From positions 225,913,138 to 225,977,137 of the forward strand of contig JASDDO010000018.1 in NCBI GenBank assembly GCA_030015575.1: 64,000 nucleotides of DNA, given 5' to 3'. Positions 11,939 through 21,508 of this stretch are shown here, piece by piece (the first letter of the stretch is position 1; every line of letters begins with the position of its first letter). The DNA comes from Agapanthus africanus (lineage: Eukaryota; Streptophyta; Magnoliopsida; Asparagales; Amaryllidaceae). The translations under genes were made by a program, and so were the position numbers. The notes below the pieces were generated by a model. The model did not search any database and was not told where the DNA came from. It saw nothing but the letters and a program-made list of their open reading frames with translations.

Positions 11939-13534
11939 TACCATGTCACATACACCTTAGAAAATATTATTGCTTGACATAGCCTGTTAGCTAATAGTTT
12001 AGACATGATATTAGTGTACCTGCCGTATATGTTAGTTTAGACATTGTAGTTATTACCTGCTACTTCATGCATACTGTTATTCATTGTTATTCCGCATTCA
12101 TGGATTCTCATGCATATATTCACTATTTTACGTGTTATTGAGATTTTGGATTCGGATTTCCATGAGATTTTCTGGATTTGGAGGAAAACCGCAAAAACAT
12201 AAATAAACCTTTTCTTTCTTTTAAAATAAAAAGTGCGGTTTTCCCATGATGTATGAGTCGTCCACCATGAGTTTGCCGATGGATTTCGAGACCCGATTCG
12301 AGGAGTGGAGGAACCGTTTCGGGTACATGGTGGGCCCGGTGCGGTACCCCGGGGCAAGAGGATCATGTTGTTGACGTTGAGCCTGGCTGGGGAGCACTAT
12401 CGACCGGTGATATTACCCGACGCGTCGGATATCCGGAGGATACCGTCGTGGTCATGAGATGGATGGTAGGGGCCGGTCTGGATTGACGGCGCCCTAGATA
12501 TTGTGATTGAGATATTGAGATTTTGAGATATAGAGGTACGGAGATTGTGATACAGAGATATCGAGATATTTGGACACTTGTTTTGTGTCGATGCTGGGCA
12601 CTGTTTTATGCTGATTTCATTTATGGTACCTCACTTTTAAAATACAGAAATCTCACTGATTTATGAAAGCTGTTTTCTTCAGTACATGCATTCTGTTTCA
12701 TGCATTCATACATTGCTACCTGAGGCACTGACACGGCACAAGGATTTACACTTGGGTTAGATATTTGCCCTAACCATTGTTATGGGTTGCTGGTTATTTA
12801 TTTGAGGATATATTATGATCATTGACCTAGGATTGCGTTATTTATGCGATTTCTTTTCGTAGATGTTTTTCTATTCACGAGTTGGCAACTCACCCCCGTT
12901 GTGCCCCAGTTCTTGCAGGTTTGCCGTACAGGTTTCATTACGGCTTTGCGGGCATAGTTTCCTTCGGGTGATTTGCTAGTAGGTGGGTTTACTTGTATCG
13001 TACCCCCATTATATATCTTATATATCATTATTCTGTTGTATCTAGAAGTTCCATCAACCAAACATGTATTTATTTTGAGATAGAGAACAGTGATGTTATT
13101 CCTTTGACCTTAGAGTCGCGCGTTATATTTCTGTGGTTTTCTTGTGGTTTTGAGTTTCCTTTTGAATTTTGATCCTCGCCGTTGGCGTTGTATATTATAT
13201 TGCTTGTGTGGTTACGACCGTCGATTGACGAAGAGCTAGCTCCCGCTTGGGGATGCCTTTTTATTGATTTCGTATACTATTCATGTTGTATCCCGTTTGG
13301 GGGCCAGTATTTACAAAGGAGACTCTGCCGAAATTTTCGGAAAATATTTGATGTTTTTTTAAAACCGCATAATTCGGCTTATGCTATTAAACTACTTGTT
13401 TTAAATTGGTTTCCCTTCACTCTACTACTTTTCTTGGTTTGGATTTCTGGGTTTTCGTCTCACTTAGATTACGTACGCCTCGAGACGTTCGTAGTTTAAG
13501 TCCCGGTCATGTTCCGTACTTTCGGGGCGTGACA

Positions 13535-14205
13535 TATATATATATATATATACATAACAGCATCCCATTCCACTGTTATATATATACTTAGGAGTAAAAT
13601 ATCAAAGAACATCATATGAAATCCATGAATGTAATATATGCAACATGAAAAAGTAAAATGAGCATATAAAGGAAAAACCGCTATTTAACTGTAACAAGTT
13701 AATATATATGTCATGCGGTTGCTAATTTCTCCAGGTCCATACAACATCAAATAAAGGTGAACATGTAGCTATAGCCAGGTATGCGTAACCATGTTGGCAT
13801 AGCAAGATATGTGTATCTACCTATCAATAATGATGTAATACACTCCAGGTATAAGTGTAAGTATGTATGCGAGATGTACACGTAGCTATATCTCATATGT
13901 ATATATGCCTATCACTAATGGTACACTATCATATAGGTATATAGGTAACTAACATGTAAGCATGTCAAGGCATATGTGTAAGTATGTAGGTATACAGATA
14001 TACTATATGTCAAGTGCACAAAAGGAAATAGGAATCATGTCTCAATGTCCTTAAACAATACAATATCACATATGTATAGGTGTTGTGCATGTCATGTCAA
14101 TTTTTGACGCTGTGTGCATACAATTAGTGCTCGTGAAATATGAACCGTCAATAATGGTGTTGTGTCTCATTAATACTAAGTCCATAAACAAGGAAATGAG
14201 ATATG
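13535..14205 (-). mobile_element. Older diverged element D0, part 2
   Basis: Resumes after D2 with a TA run and a second copy of the tcccattccac motif that precedes D2 (loop at 13561-13572, compare 8951-8962). It then runs as AT-rich noncoding sequence to the Athila insertion at 14206. The end near 14130-14200 (gtcaataatggtgttgtgtc) weakly matches the D hairpin region (gataatggtgccggtgtcc). No gene seen. Confidence 0.5.
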
Positions 14206-15308
14206 TGATTGAAACGATTTTCCGTTGTGTATGTAGAAAATAGAATAGAAATCACAACCAAAAATTATTTGACCGCAATCAATAACGGTGTCGATTGTAG
14301 CGCGTTAGTAAGTGCGGATCGTCCACAGGGAAAGTGTAATCGTTCGTGTTTCGATTTAGATGAGTTGAAACTTTAAAGGAAAGAAAACAAAACAATTCAA
14401 GATTTGTATTTGAAGTTCAAGAATTAGAAAATCTATATCTAATAACAAGAAAAAGATAGAATCAAGAATTGATAGTTTGATGATTTTTCCAACCAAATAT
14501 CAAGAATCGAAATGAGGCTCGTAGGAATCGATCGGATCTATAGATGTGATGTAATCTTACAATTACGTATTCTTATCCTTCGATGAATTGATACTAGATC
14601 GATGATGATCGATCAAGAATTAGGGATTTCTTATGAAACTAGGGTTTCATCTTATCCCTTGTTCTTTCGTCGATATCATTCACATTCTAGCCTCTAGTAA
14701 TTTCAAGAATCGATCGTAGATCCCTAATTTCGAGCGATAACAATCAAGAAAGCATCGCAACGAAACTAGGTCATCGATTCTTGAACTCGCTAGGGTTTAC
14801 AAAGCTCGTAGGACTTAAGAATCGTATTAAGATTTGTTACATCATCATTCTATTGATCGTCTCGACTCCTTAACGAGCGGAGTTTTACTCGAACATCATA
14901 ACAAGAACCACAATCACAAATTGAGATCGAATCATGATGCAAGAATTAAAAGAAAGCAAGATTAAAGAATTTCACCTTTTATTTATATCAACAATTTCAT
15001 TACATTCGCTCAAGAACTACAAGAGGAAGAACTCGATCATCGATTTGGCTTCGCTCGTCTCCGTGAGTCGCGGATCGGCTTGGATCACTTGCCCGATTGA
15101 AGATCGGCTCGGCTCCTAAAAGGTTGAAGGCTTCTTGCTTGATTGGTACTCAAGATCTTGAATTTGGAGTGGAATTAGGGTTAGGGTTTCGCACAAGCCT
15201 TGTCACTAGACTTGTGGAAGAAGATGAAGAATTAGAATGATGAGAGAAGACTAACTAATGATTAATGAACTAAGATTGAACCCCTTTCAACCCTTAGATC
15301 TAGGTTCC

Positions 15309-15316
15309 TATTTATA
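15309..15316 (-). promoter_or_regulatory. TATA box of the 3' LTR
   Basis: Minus-strand TATAAATA within ggctataaataggaacc, a consensus plant TATA box. The same sequence is at 22612-22619 in the 5' LTR, where it would drive the genomic transcript. Confidence 0.75.
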
Positions 15317-15618
15317 GCCATCAAAACCCTAGATCTAGGATTTGAATTTTAAGTTTTCCTCCAAAAGTTTGTTAGATGAAATTTGAATTTCCCTCCAAAA
15401 GGTTGTTGAGGAGAAGCTTCTAGATGTGATTAGTTAGGAGGGAGCTTCTAGAAGATGTTACTTAGGAGCTTAATTAGGATTAGCTTAATTAATCATCTTT
15501 TGCTGATCTGGCAGAAGACTCTGGAGAATTCTGGAATTTGACGTGTCAAAATGAGGTGTAGCCACTGAGAGAAGAATTATGCACCAAAATTGGAATGATG
15601 ATCTGACCAAACCGCCGA

Positions 15619-15654
15619 GGAACCGCGGCGCAAGCGCGCTCCCGCCGCGGTTCC
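15619..15654 (-). other. GC-rich hairpin in the Athila-like 3' LTR
   Basis: Perfect 12-base arms, ggaaccgcggcg (15619-15630) and cgccgcggttcc (15643-15654), flank a 12-base loop. The copy in the 5' LTR is at 22922-22957. It lies about 300 bases upstream of the TATA box in element orientation, so in U3. The core ccgcggttcc is the same as in the Copia leader hairpins. Confidence 0.85.
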
Positions 15655-16049
15655 GCGGCGCTTTAGAGGCTTCAGGGCTTGCAACTTCTGGTGATGATTT
15701 GGGCTGACTTGTGGGCCTTTATTTGATATGATTATTTGTATATTTCCTTCTGAATTGCTACCAGATCTGAAAACATGGAGTTGGTGTATTTTTGATCAGC
15801 TTCTTTTGACTTTGCTCCTGCAATTTCCTGCACAAATCTCGATACAAGTGTTGCGGAAATACAGAGATGATGCGATGCCATGAAATGCGGTCAATTTCCC
15901 TTAAAGTGCCGATTTAAAATCTAACGCATGCAATCTGATATTTTACGACCGATTTGCTAATATGTGAAATATGAATACCGAACACTTCTAATTGAGTGCA
16001 AATGATAGGGAAATTATTGTGTTAAAAATACATTATTTTCGACTGATAA

Positions 16050-17482
16050 AATTCCGCCAAACTTATTTTCGATCGTCTCGAGCGAACTTTTTATTAAAAA
16101 GAGAAGGAGAAAATAATGAAAGAGAAAAACTAACTAGCACATTTTCGTAGGCAACACGATTGCACTGAGCACGTGCAACATGCCTTTAAACCTCTAGGTG
16201 TCCCTAGTAGGAGGAGTGTTGTCTCCTGAGGGTTTTCAGCAGATTGCACCCACAAAATCCGATAATAAAAGAAAGATCATGAATATTACATTTAAAGAAA
16301 AGAATTGTAAAAGAAAAGCCTTGAAAATTAGGGTTTTCAACTAAGCTAGCTTTTCGGTTGTCATGAGCCCTATCTTAATGGTCATGAAAAGATGTCAGAA
16401 ATCACGTCCTCCCTCAATAAAACATCGTCTTATTCTTCATTCCTATCTTTCTTCCAAACATTGATCATATAACCCTGCGTGTGTGTAAAGGACATCCCTA
16501 CACCCGGAGAATTCAATTCAAGCTGTCATACTCTTGCCCATCAGCCTCAGTACTTTTTTAATTAATGAATATTTAGATGAGATTGCTCACACACTTTCAT
16601 GCGACCGTTAATACTTCTTGAGGTACTAACCGACCGATTACTCATGTGCTTGCTTACTTGGTGTATTTTCCTCGTCTTGCACCATCTAAGGTATAGCAGT
16701 GACTCCCAGACTAGTTGGCCTTAGGGCACTAGGTGAAGAAGCACCCTTGCTATATATATTTTTTTGCCCTTGGTGATAACAAAGACCAGTGTCCATTTTT
16801 CTCACCACTTTATATATATATATTTTTTATTCACTTTTTTATTTCCTTCATACATCGGCTTTAAGACAAGAGCATTTCAAGGTATCCTCTACTATCCTAG
16901 GTTTCAAGACGTGTGTAAGTGCGAATAGCAAGGTAGCAACGTTCAAAATGTTTGGCTTCCCAGAATAGAAACTATTTTTCAGACTTAGTTTTATCCTCAG
17001 ATTAGCGACGTCCTTCATCTTACTAACCCTTGGGACAACGGCTCATAACTACTTATTACTAGTTTATATAAGAAAACTTCTAATTTTCTTAGTTTTCTTA
17101 AATTTTTCTAATCTCATGGATGTAATTTTTCACTATCTAATCTTTTATTATCTTATTTATGTATAAAAAAATGTTTTTATAGTTTTGAAAATTTTTAAAT
17201 TTTTATCGGTTTTCAAAAATGTTTTGTGCTTATGCAAATGATGTGAAAATAAGCACAAACCTCCCCCAAACTTGTTTTCAACAGTGTCCTCACTGTTGCT
17301 TTCTGCTAAATCTCGAAAAACCTGTAAGCTTGGGAGGAATTTATTAGTGGGGGCAAAATATTTAAGTGAAGACCCTCCCCCAAACTTATTTTTGGCTCAT
17401 CATTTTGTAAAAAATTTCTTTTCAAGAGCCATAAAATATATCCCCCCCCAAACTTGAGTTATGCAATGTTAATCTTTGAAAA
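16050..17482 (-). other. Noncoding 3' region with repeated polypurine-like tracts
   Basis: Between the gag-protease stop and the 3' LTR there is no ORF. On the minus strand the phrase aagtttgggggag appears three times (complement at 17260-17274, 17373-17388 and 17441-17456). A degenerate form, aagtttggcggaa, lies at 16052-16064 next to the LTR and is presumably the functional polypurine tract. Confidence 0.7.
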
Positions 17483-20398
17483 TCATATGAGGGGGTCAAA
17501 AATCAGTGGTCGATGCCAAGCTTTGCAAAGACCGAATGTTAAAACCAACCATTCAAAAATTTTATCAATGCAGTGCTCTGGTTGGTGAAAGAAGAAGTGT
17601 GGAAAGGGAAAGGGGTGGAAAAGAATTTGTGCGCGTCTCATCTTGGAGAGACGATGCAGTGAATGTGATGGATTATTCGCATTCTTTTTACAGTTCAGAA
17701 GAAGGGGTGGAGGTTCAATTTCAGTGATTGGAAGATGATTCATCTCAACACCCGTGTCATTCAAAAATGCGAGTTCATCAGCGAAGATCTCCTCAAAAGT
17801 TCCATCTATACCCCGATGAATAATGTCATCACAAAGTGCGGGGTGATCTTCAGACTCTAAGAACAGTTCATAATCCGTGTTAATTGTTGACCCGGACATC
17901 TCGGTGGAAGAGTTCGTATATGTATGATACATAGCTAGGTCAAACAATAACGTATGAAAAGAGTCAAGATCGATATCAGGAGGATCATCAAATTCGCTGC
18001 TGTCGACATCCATTAAGTCGACAGAACAGACTTGAGCAGTAGGTTCGGAGGGTACACTTCCCAACTTGTAAATGTTCAGTTCTATTGACCTATTCCCGAA
18101 GGATAGGGTCATAGAGCTGTTACGACAATTGATGATTGCATTGGAAGTGGCCAAAAAGGGGCGACCTAAAATCACCGGAATTTGATTCCGTGGGTTCGCT
18201 ACAGGTTGTGTATCAATTACAATAAAGTCCACAGGGAATATAAATTCCCCGACTTTTATTAACACATCCTCCAGTTCACCCCTAGATTTGGTGATTGATC
18301 GGTCAGCCATCTGGAGAGTGCAATGGGTTGGCTTCAACTCTCCGATACCTAGTTGCTCATAAACAGAATATGGAAGCAAGTTAACACTAGCGCCAAGATC
18401 TAGTAGAGCACGGTTAATGTGTTTTTCCCCAATAGAAATGGAAATCGTAGAATATCCAGGATCCTTACGTTTCCTCGGTAATTGTTGGGGGAAAGCTGTG
18501 TCTACTGTTTTTGCCATGAAAATCTTCTTGGGCACTTGAGTCTTCCTCTTCCTAGTGCACAAGTTCTTAAAAGTTTTCGCATAGGACGGAACTTGTTGGA
18601 TGGCATCTAGGAGAGGGATGTTGGTGTTAACTTGCTTTAAAATGTTCATAACCTTCTCCATATGTGGACTCGGTGTGTTTGCCCTTAACCGATTAGGATA
18701 AGGTGCTTTAGCAATAAGCGCTGGGTCCATCATAGGAGAAGGAAGTGTTTGTGGAACCGATCCTAAAATAGAAGTGGGGATCGTCCGTGGAGGAGTAAAA
18801 GAGGTGGGCTGAAGTGGCGAGCCTTTTGGGAAACGAAGAATAGGCTCGTGAGAAGGTGGTAGGGTAGAAGAACTGGGGTCAGAATTAGAAGGGTGTGTGT
18901 GAGGATAGGTCTCAGCCGGGGTGTTATTGATTGATTTTTCTGTATCATCAAACTCTTCCCCAACGTGAGTGTCAAGCACTCTTCCAGATCTCAACGTGAT
19001 TGCATCCACATGATGTGAATAGCCAGAATTAGGTAAAGGTTGAGCTTGAAGTTTCCTTTTCTCTCTTGCACTCATTTCGGCTTTTAGTTGTGCAATTTGT
19101 TCTTCCATCGATTTGATGTTCTCATTTTGAGAGATAATGATCTTCATCACATTCTCGACGGAAGATTGCAAACTTGCCGTCCCTTGGATGGATTGTTTCG
19201 TGAAAGTATCCAAGGTTTGTGCTAGTGCAGAGGTATTATCTGTACCGGTCAATTGCAAAGGACTAGACGGTGCAAAAGTGTTGGCCGGATTTTGGAAGTT
19301 TTGTGATTGAAAGGGGTGTTGACTCAATTGAAGTGGTGGCTGCTGTTGTGGTGGAGGGACCCTTTGGAAATTGTGTTGGGTTGGAACCGTGTTTTGAAAT
19401 TGGGATTGGTTCCAAGCAAATTTAGGGTGATTCCTCCAACCCTGATCATATGTGGAGGAAGATGGATCGTTTCTAGGTCTTTGAAATGCGGTATTGGTAT
19501 GCTCATGACCTTGAAACGGACATTCTTCTGTCAAGTGAGACGGATTAGAACAATAGCCACATACAGTTTTGGAGAGTGATATTTGACTTAGGGCGGCGGC
19601 TAAAAATTTGTTTTCCATAGCGTCAAATTTCTTGTGTAAAGCTGAAATTTCAGCTCTAATTCTTATGGAAATATCATTGCCATCCCTAGACGATTGACTC
19701 ACACCCTCCCACTGTAAAGATTTTTCTGCGAAATCTTCTAAAAAATTCCAGGCTTCCCCATCATCCTTGGTCATAAAATTGCCTTGACACATTGATTCAA
19801 GGGTCTGTCTTGTGTTAGGAGTAATGCCCTCATAAATGATTCGGCATAGATCCCATCTCTGGATGCCGTGATGTGGACATTGGACTAACAGATCCTTGAA
19901 ACGTTCAAGACATTTTGAAAATGTTTCATTTGGAAGCTGGGTGAATTGATAGATTTCGCTACGGACTCGAGCTGTCTTTTGATGTGGGTAGAATTTCTTA
20001 AGGAATGCTTTGACGAATTCATCCCAATTTGAAATGGAATGTGCGGTAGTGTTATATAGCCACTTCTCGGCTAAATCGCACAAGATGAATGGGAGAAGAC
20101 GTAGACGGAAAGCATCTAGAGAAAGCTGTGAAGTACCCATCATTGCGCATACATTTTCAAATTTCGTGATAAACACGTACGCGTCTTCAGACTCGAGACC
20201 GTGAAATTTTGGTAGAAGGTTGATGTATTGGGGTTTTATTTGAAAATTTTCCCCGTTGGCTGGTGGAATGGAAAGACAGGTGGAAAGCGGGCCTCGTGTA
20301 GGATAGCATCTCTCTTGGAGAGAGATGCGAGGTGGATTCTGCGCACCAACGGACGGCGGCAGGGTAGTGGGAAAGAAGTTCGATGGAGACGGATCCAT
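17483..20398 (-). CDS. Gag-protease polyprotein of the Athila-like element
   Basis: Intact 971-residue ORF. Residues about 55-235 form the retrotransposon gag domain that builds the virus-like particle. A CCHC zinc knuckle for RNA binding is C280, C283, H288, C293 (spacing C-X2-C-X4-H-X4-C). Residues about 410-450 look like a coiled coil. An aspartic protease follows, with D667-L-G-A-S671 at the active site and ILGRPFLAT near 743-751; the L in DLGAS in place of T is usual in Athila relatives. The protein ends soon after the protease in an unrelated tail. A full Athila polyprotein would continue into RT, RNase H and integrase, so this is an internally deleted, non-autonomous form. The first ATG follows a leader of about 1.1 kb. 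Confidence 0.93.
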   Translation of the reverse strand: MDPSPSNFFPTTLPPSVGAQNPPRISLQERCYPTRGPLSTCLSIPPANGENFQIKPQYINLLPKFHGLESEDAYVFITKFENVCAMMGTSQLSLDAFRLRLLPFILCDLAEKWLYNTTAHSISNWDEFVKAFLKKFYPHQKTARVRSEIYQFTQLPNETFSKCLERFKDLLVQCPHHGIQRWDLCRIIYEGITPNTRQTLESMCQGNFMTKDDGEAWNFLEDFAEKSLQWEGVSQSSRDGNDISIRIRAEISALHKKFDAMENKFLAAALSQISLSKTVCGYCSNPSHLTEECPFQGHEHTNTAFQRPRNDPSSSTYDQGWRNHPKFAWNQSQFQNTVPTQHNFQRVPPPQQQPPLQLSQHPFQSQNFQNPANTFAPSSPLQLTGTDNTSALAQTLDTFTKQSIQGTASLQSSVENVMKIIISQNENIKSMEEQIAQLKAEMSAREKRKLQAQPLPNSGYSHHVDAITLRSGRVLDTHVGEEFDDTEKSINNTPAETYPHTHPSNSDPSSSTLPPSHEPILRFPKGSPLQPTSFTPPRTIPTSILGSVPQTLPSPMMDPALIAKAPYPNRLRANTPSPHMEKVMNILKQVNTNIPLLDAIQQVPSYAKTFKNLCTRKRKTQVPKKIFMAKTVDTAFPQQLPRKRKDPGYSTISISIGEKHINRALLDLGASVNLLPYSVYEQLGIGELKPTHCTLQMADRSITKSRGELEDVLIKVGEFIFPVDFIVIDTQPVANPRNQIPVILGRPFLATSNAIINCRNSSMTLSFGNRSIELNIYKLGSVPSEPTAQVCSVDLMDVDSSEFDDPPDIDLDSFHTLLFDLAMYHTYTNSSTEMSGSTINTDYELFLESEDHPALCDDIIHRGIDGTFEEIFADELAFLNDTGVEMNHLPITEIEPPPLLLNCKKNANNPSHSLHRLSKMRRAQILFHPFPFPHFFFHQPEHCIDKIFEWLVLTFGLCKAWHRPLIFDPLI

Positions 20399-21490
20399 CG
20401 ATGTGGGTGTGGTGGTGGGTAAAGAAAAGGTAAATGTAGAAATACAGACTTTAGGGTCGATCGGGGGACGCGGACAAAACAGGCACTAGAATCCTGTTGT
20501 CCAGCCTATCTTGCACTAAAAAGGTTTAGTACAAGTGGCAGCGTAAATTTATAATTAGGGGAAATGATGAATGCGGTGTTTGCTTTAGAAAAAGGGACTG
20601 ATTTTGAAAAAAATGATGCGACACAACAAATGCAGTACACAAACCCTAAAATCTAGTAGTCACCTAGGTCCGGCTCTAGACCGCTCCTAACTGCCAAAAG
20701 ACAAGTCGCAGGATAGAATCCTCCACTGCCTCTTTGTCCCCCTGTGGCCGGATAAGTGACAGGTAAGTGGGAAGGTACTCCACTACGTAAGTAGTGGGCC
20801 TAATTAAAAACCACTAGCCTTAGACACACTCGCCTTAGGCACCACAAGAAAACGCGGATAAGCAATGAATTACCCACGGACTTCTCTTGTCCTAATTGAG
20901 CGCGACAGTCCTTAGAGTCATCTCTAGATTTCTTTTAGTTAATGTTGGTCAATGCGGATGCAAGTTTTGTGGTTTTCGGGGCCTAGGAAGGGTAATGAAC
21001 TCCCCACCTAATCTGGATTTGGTCGTGCTCCTTAATTTTCCGTATTAATATGCAAACAACCAAGAATCAAAAACACACACAATAATTTTTGCTTTGGCGC
21101 AGCGCTGCGATTATTTGCAAAGAAACCTGCAGGAAATTGTAAATTGGAGCAGATTGAGAAGAAGATAAGAAAGATAGAGACTCACAGGGAAAAATTGGTG
21201 CAGAGAGGAGATAGAATGGCCGCGGAACAGCCGCAGGAAGGTGGTTATTGCCGCGGAATCGCGGTTGGGGAAAGGGATCACTGCACAGAAATTTAGGAGA
21301 ATGCTTTTGTTGCTCCCCTTAGCTCTCTGGAATGCTCAGAAAAATTTTATCCAAGCTCCAATGATTCCAGAATTCCTCGCAATCAAATCACAACACACGT
21401 ATTAGAGTTTGTGCGAGTTTAGATCACAAAATTTAGATGGAATAAAATTTTCAACTCAAATTTCAAAATACGAACAATTAGTGCACTATT
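20399..21490 (-). other. 5' leader of the Athila-like element
   Basis: Noncoding region between the PBS and the gag start. Near 21212-21262 it holds two ccgcgga motifs in direct orientation, related to the GC-rich hairpin cores elsewhere in the window but not forming an obvious hairpin themselves. Nothing else recognisable. Confidence 0.75.
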
Positions 21491-21506
21491 CCCGGCAACT
21501 GCGCCA
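21491..21506 (-). other. Primer binding site, tRNA-Asp type
   Basis: On the minus strand this reads tggcgcagttgccggg, two bases from the LTR end. It matches the usual Athila/Tat PBS tggcgccgttgccggg, complementary to the 3' end of tRNA-Asp, with one mismatch. Confidence 0.85.
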
Positions 21507-21508
21507 TT

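Larger units (their letters stand above)
9014..13534 (+). mobile_element. Noncoding LTR-like element D2 (4.5 kb)
   Basis: Begins TGTAACG and ends GGGGCGTGACA, 4521 bases, flanked by tatat on both sides. It matches D1 and D3 on the opposite strand over several islands: 13186-13256 (agctagctcttcgtcaatcg in complement), 12830-12960, 12410-12450 and 11850-11940. A pyrimidine-rich stretch at 9430-9700 may hold the transcription start. No coding sequence of a transposase or polyprotein is visible. Terminal TG/CA and a 5-base duplication fit LTR-retrotransposon integration, so a solo LTR of an unusually long-LTR element is the simplest reading; a LARD is the alternative. Confidence 0.75.
14206..16049 (-). 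mobile_element. 3' LTR of the Athila-like element
   Basis: 1844 bases, nearly identical to 21509-23353. In plus orientation it begins TGATTGAAACG. The far end reads gactgataa where the 5' LTR has gactgatca, so the terminal dinucleotide is mutated. It holds a minus-strand TATA box at 15309-15316 and a GC-rich hairpin at 15619-15654. Short ORFs inside it, such as 14934-15119, occur in both LTRs and are chance ORFs. Confidence 0.95.

Noticed and set aside
3370..13534. One DNA transposon with 4.5-kb terminal inverted repeats (D1 and D2 as arms)
   Set aside because: D2 alone has complete ends and a tatat duplication, D3 occurs alone elsewhere, and the 1.1 kb between them is part of another D copy, so D1 and D2 are separate insertions.
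14934..15119. 61-codon ORF present twice (also 22237-22422)
   Set aside because: It lies in the two nearly identical Athila LTRs, so its repetition only reflects LTR identity. It is on the strand opposite to the element.
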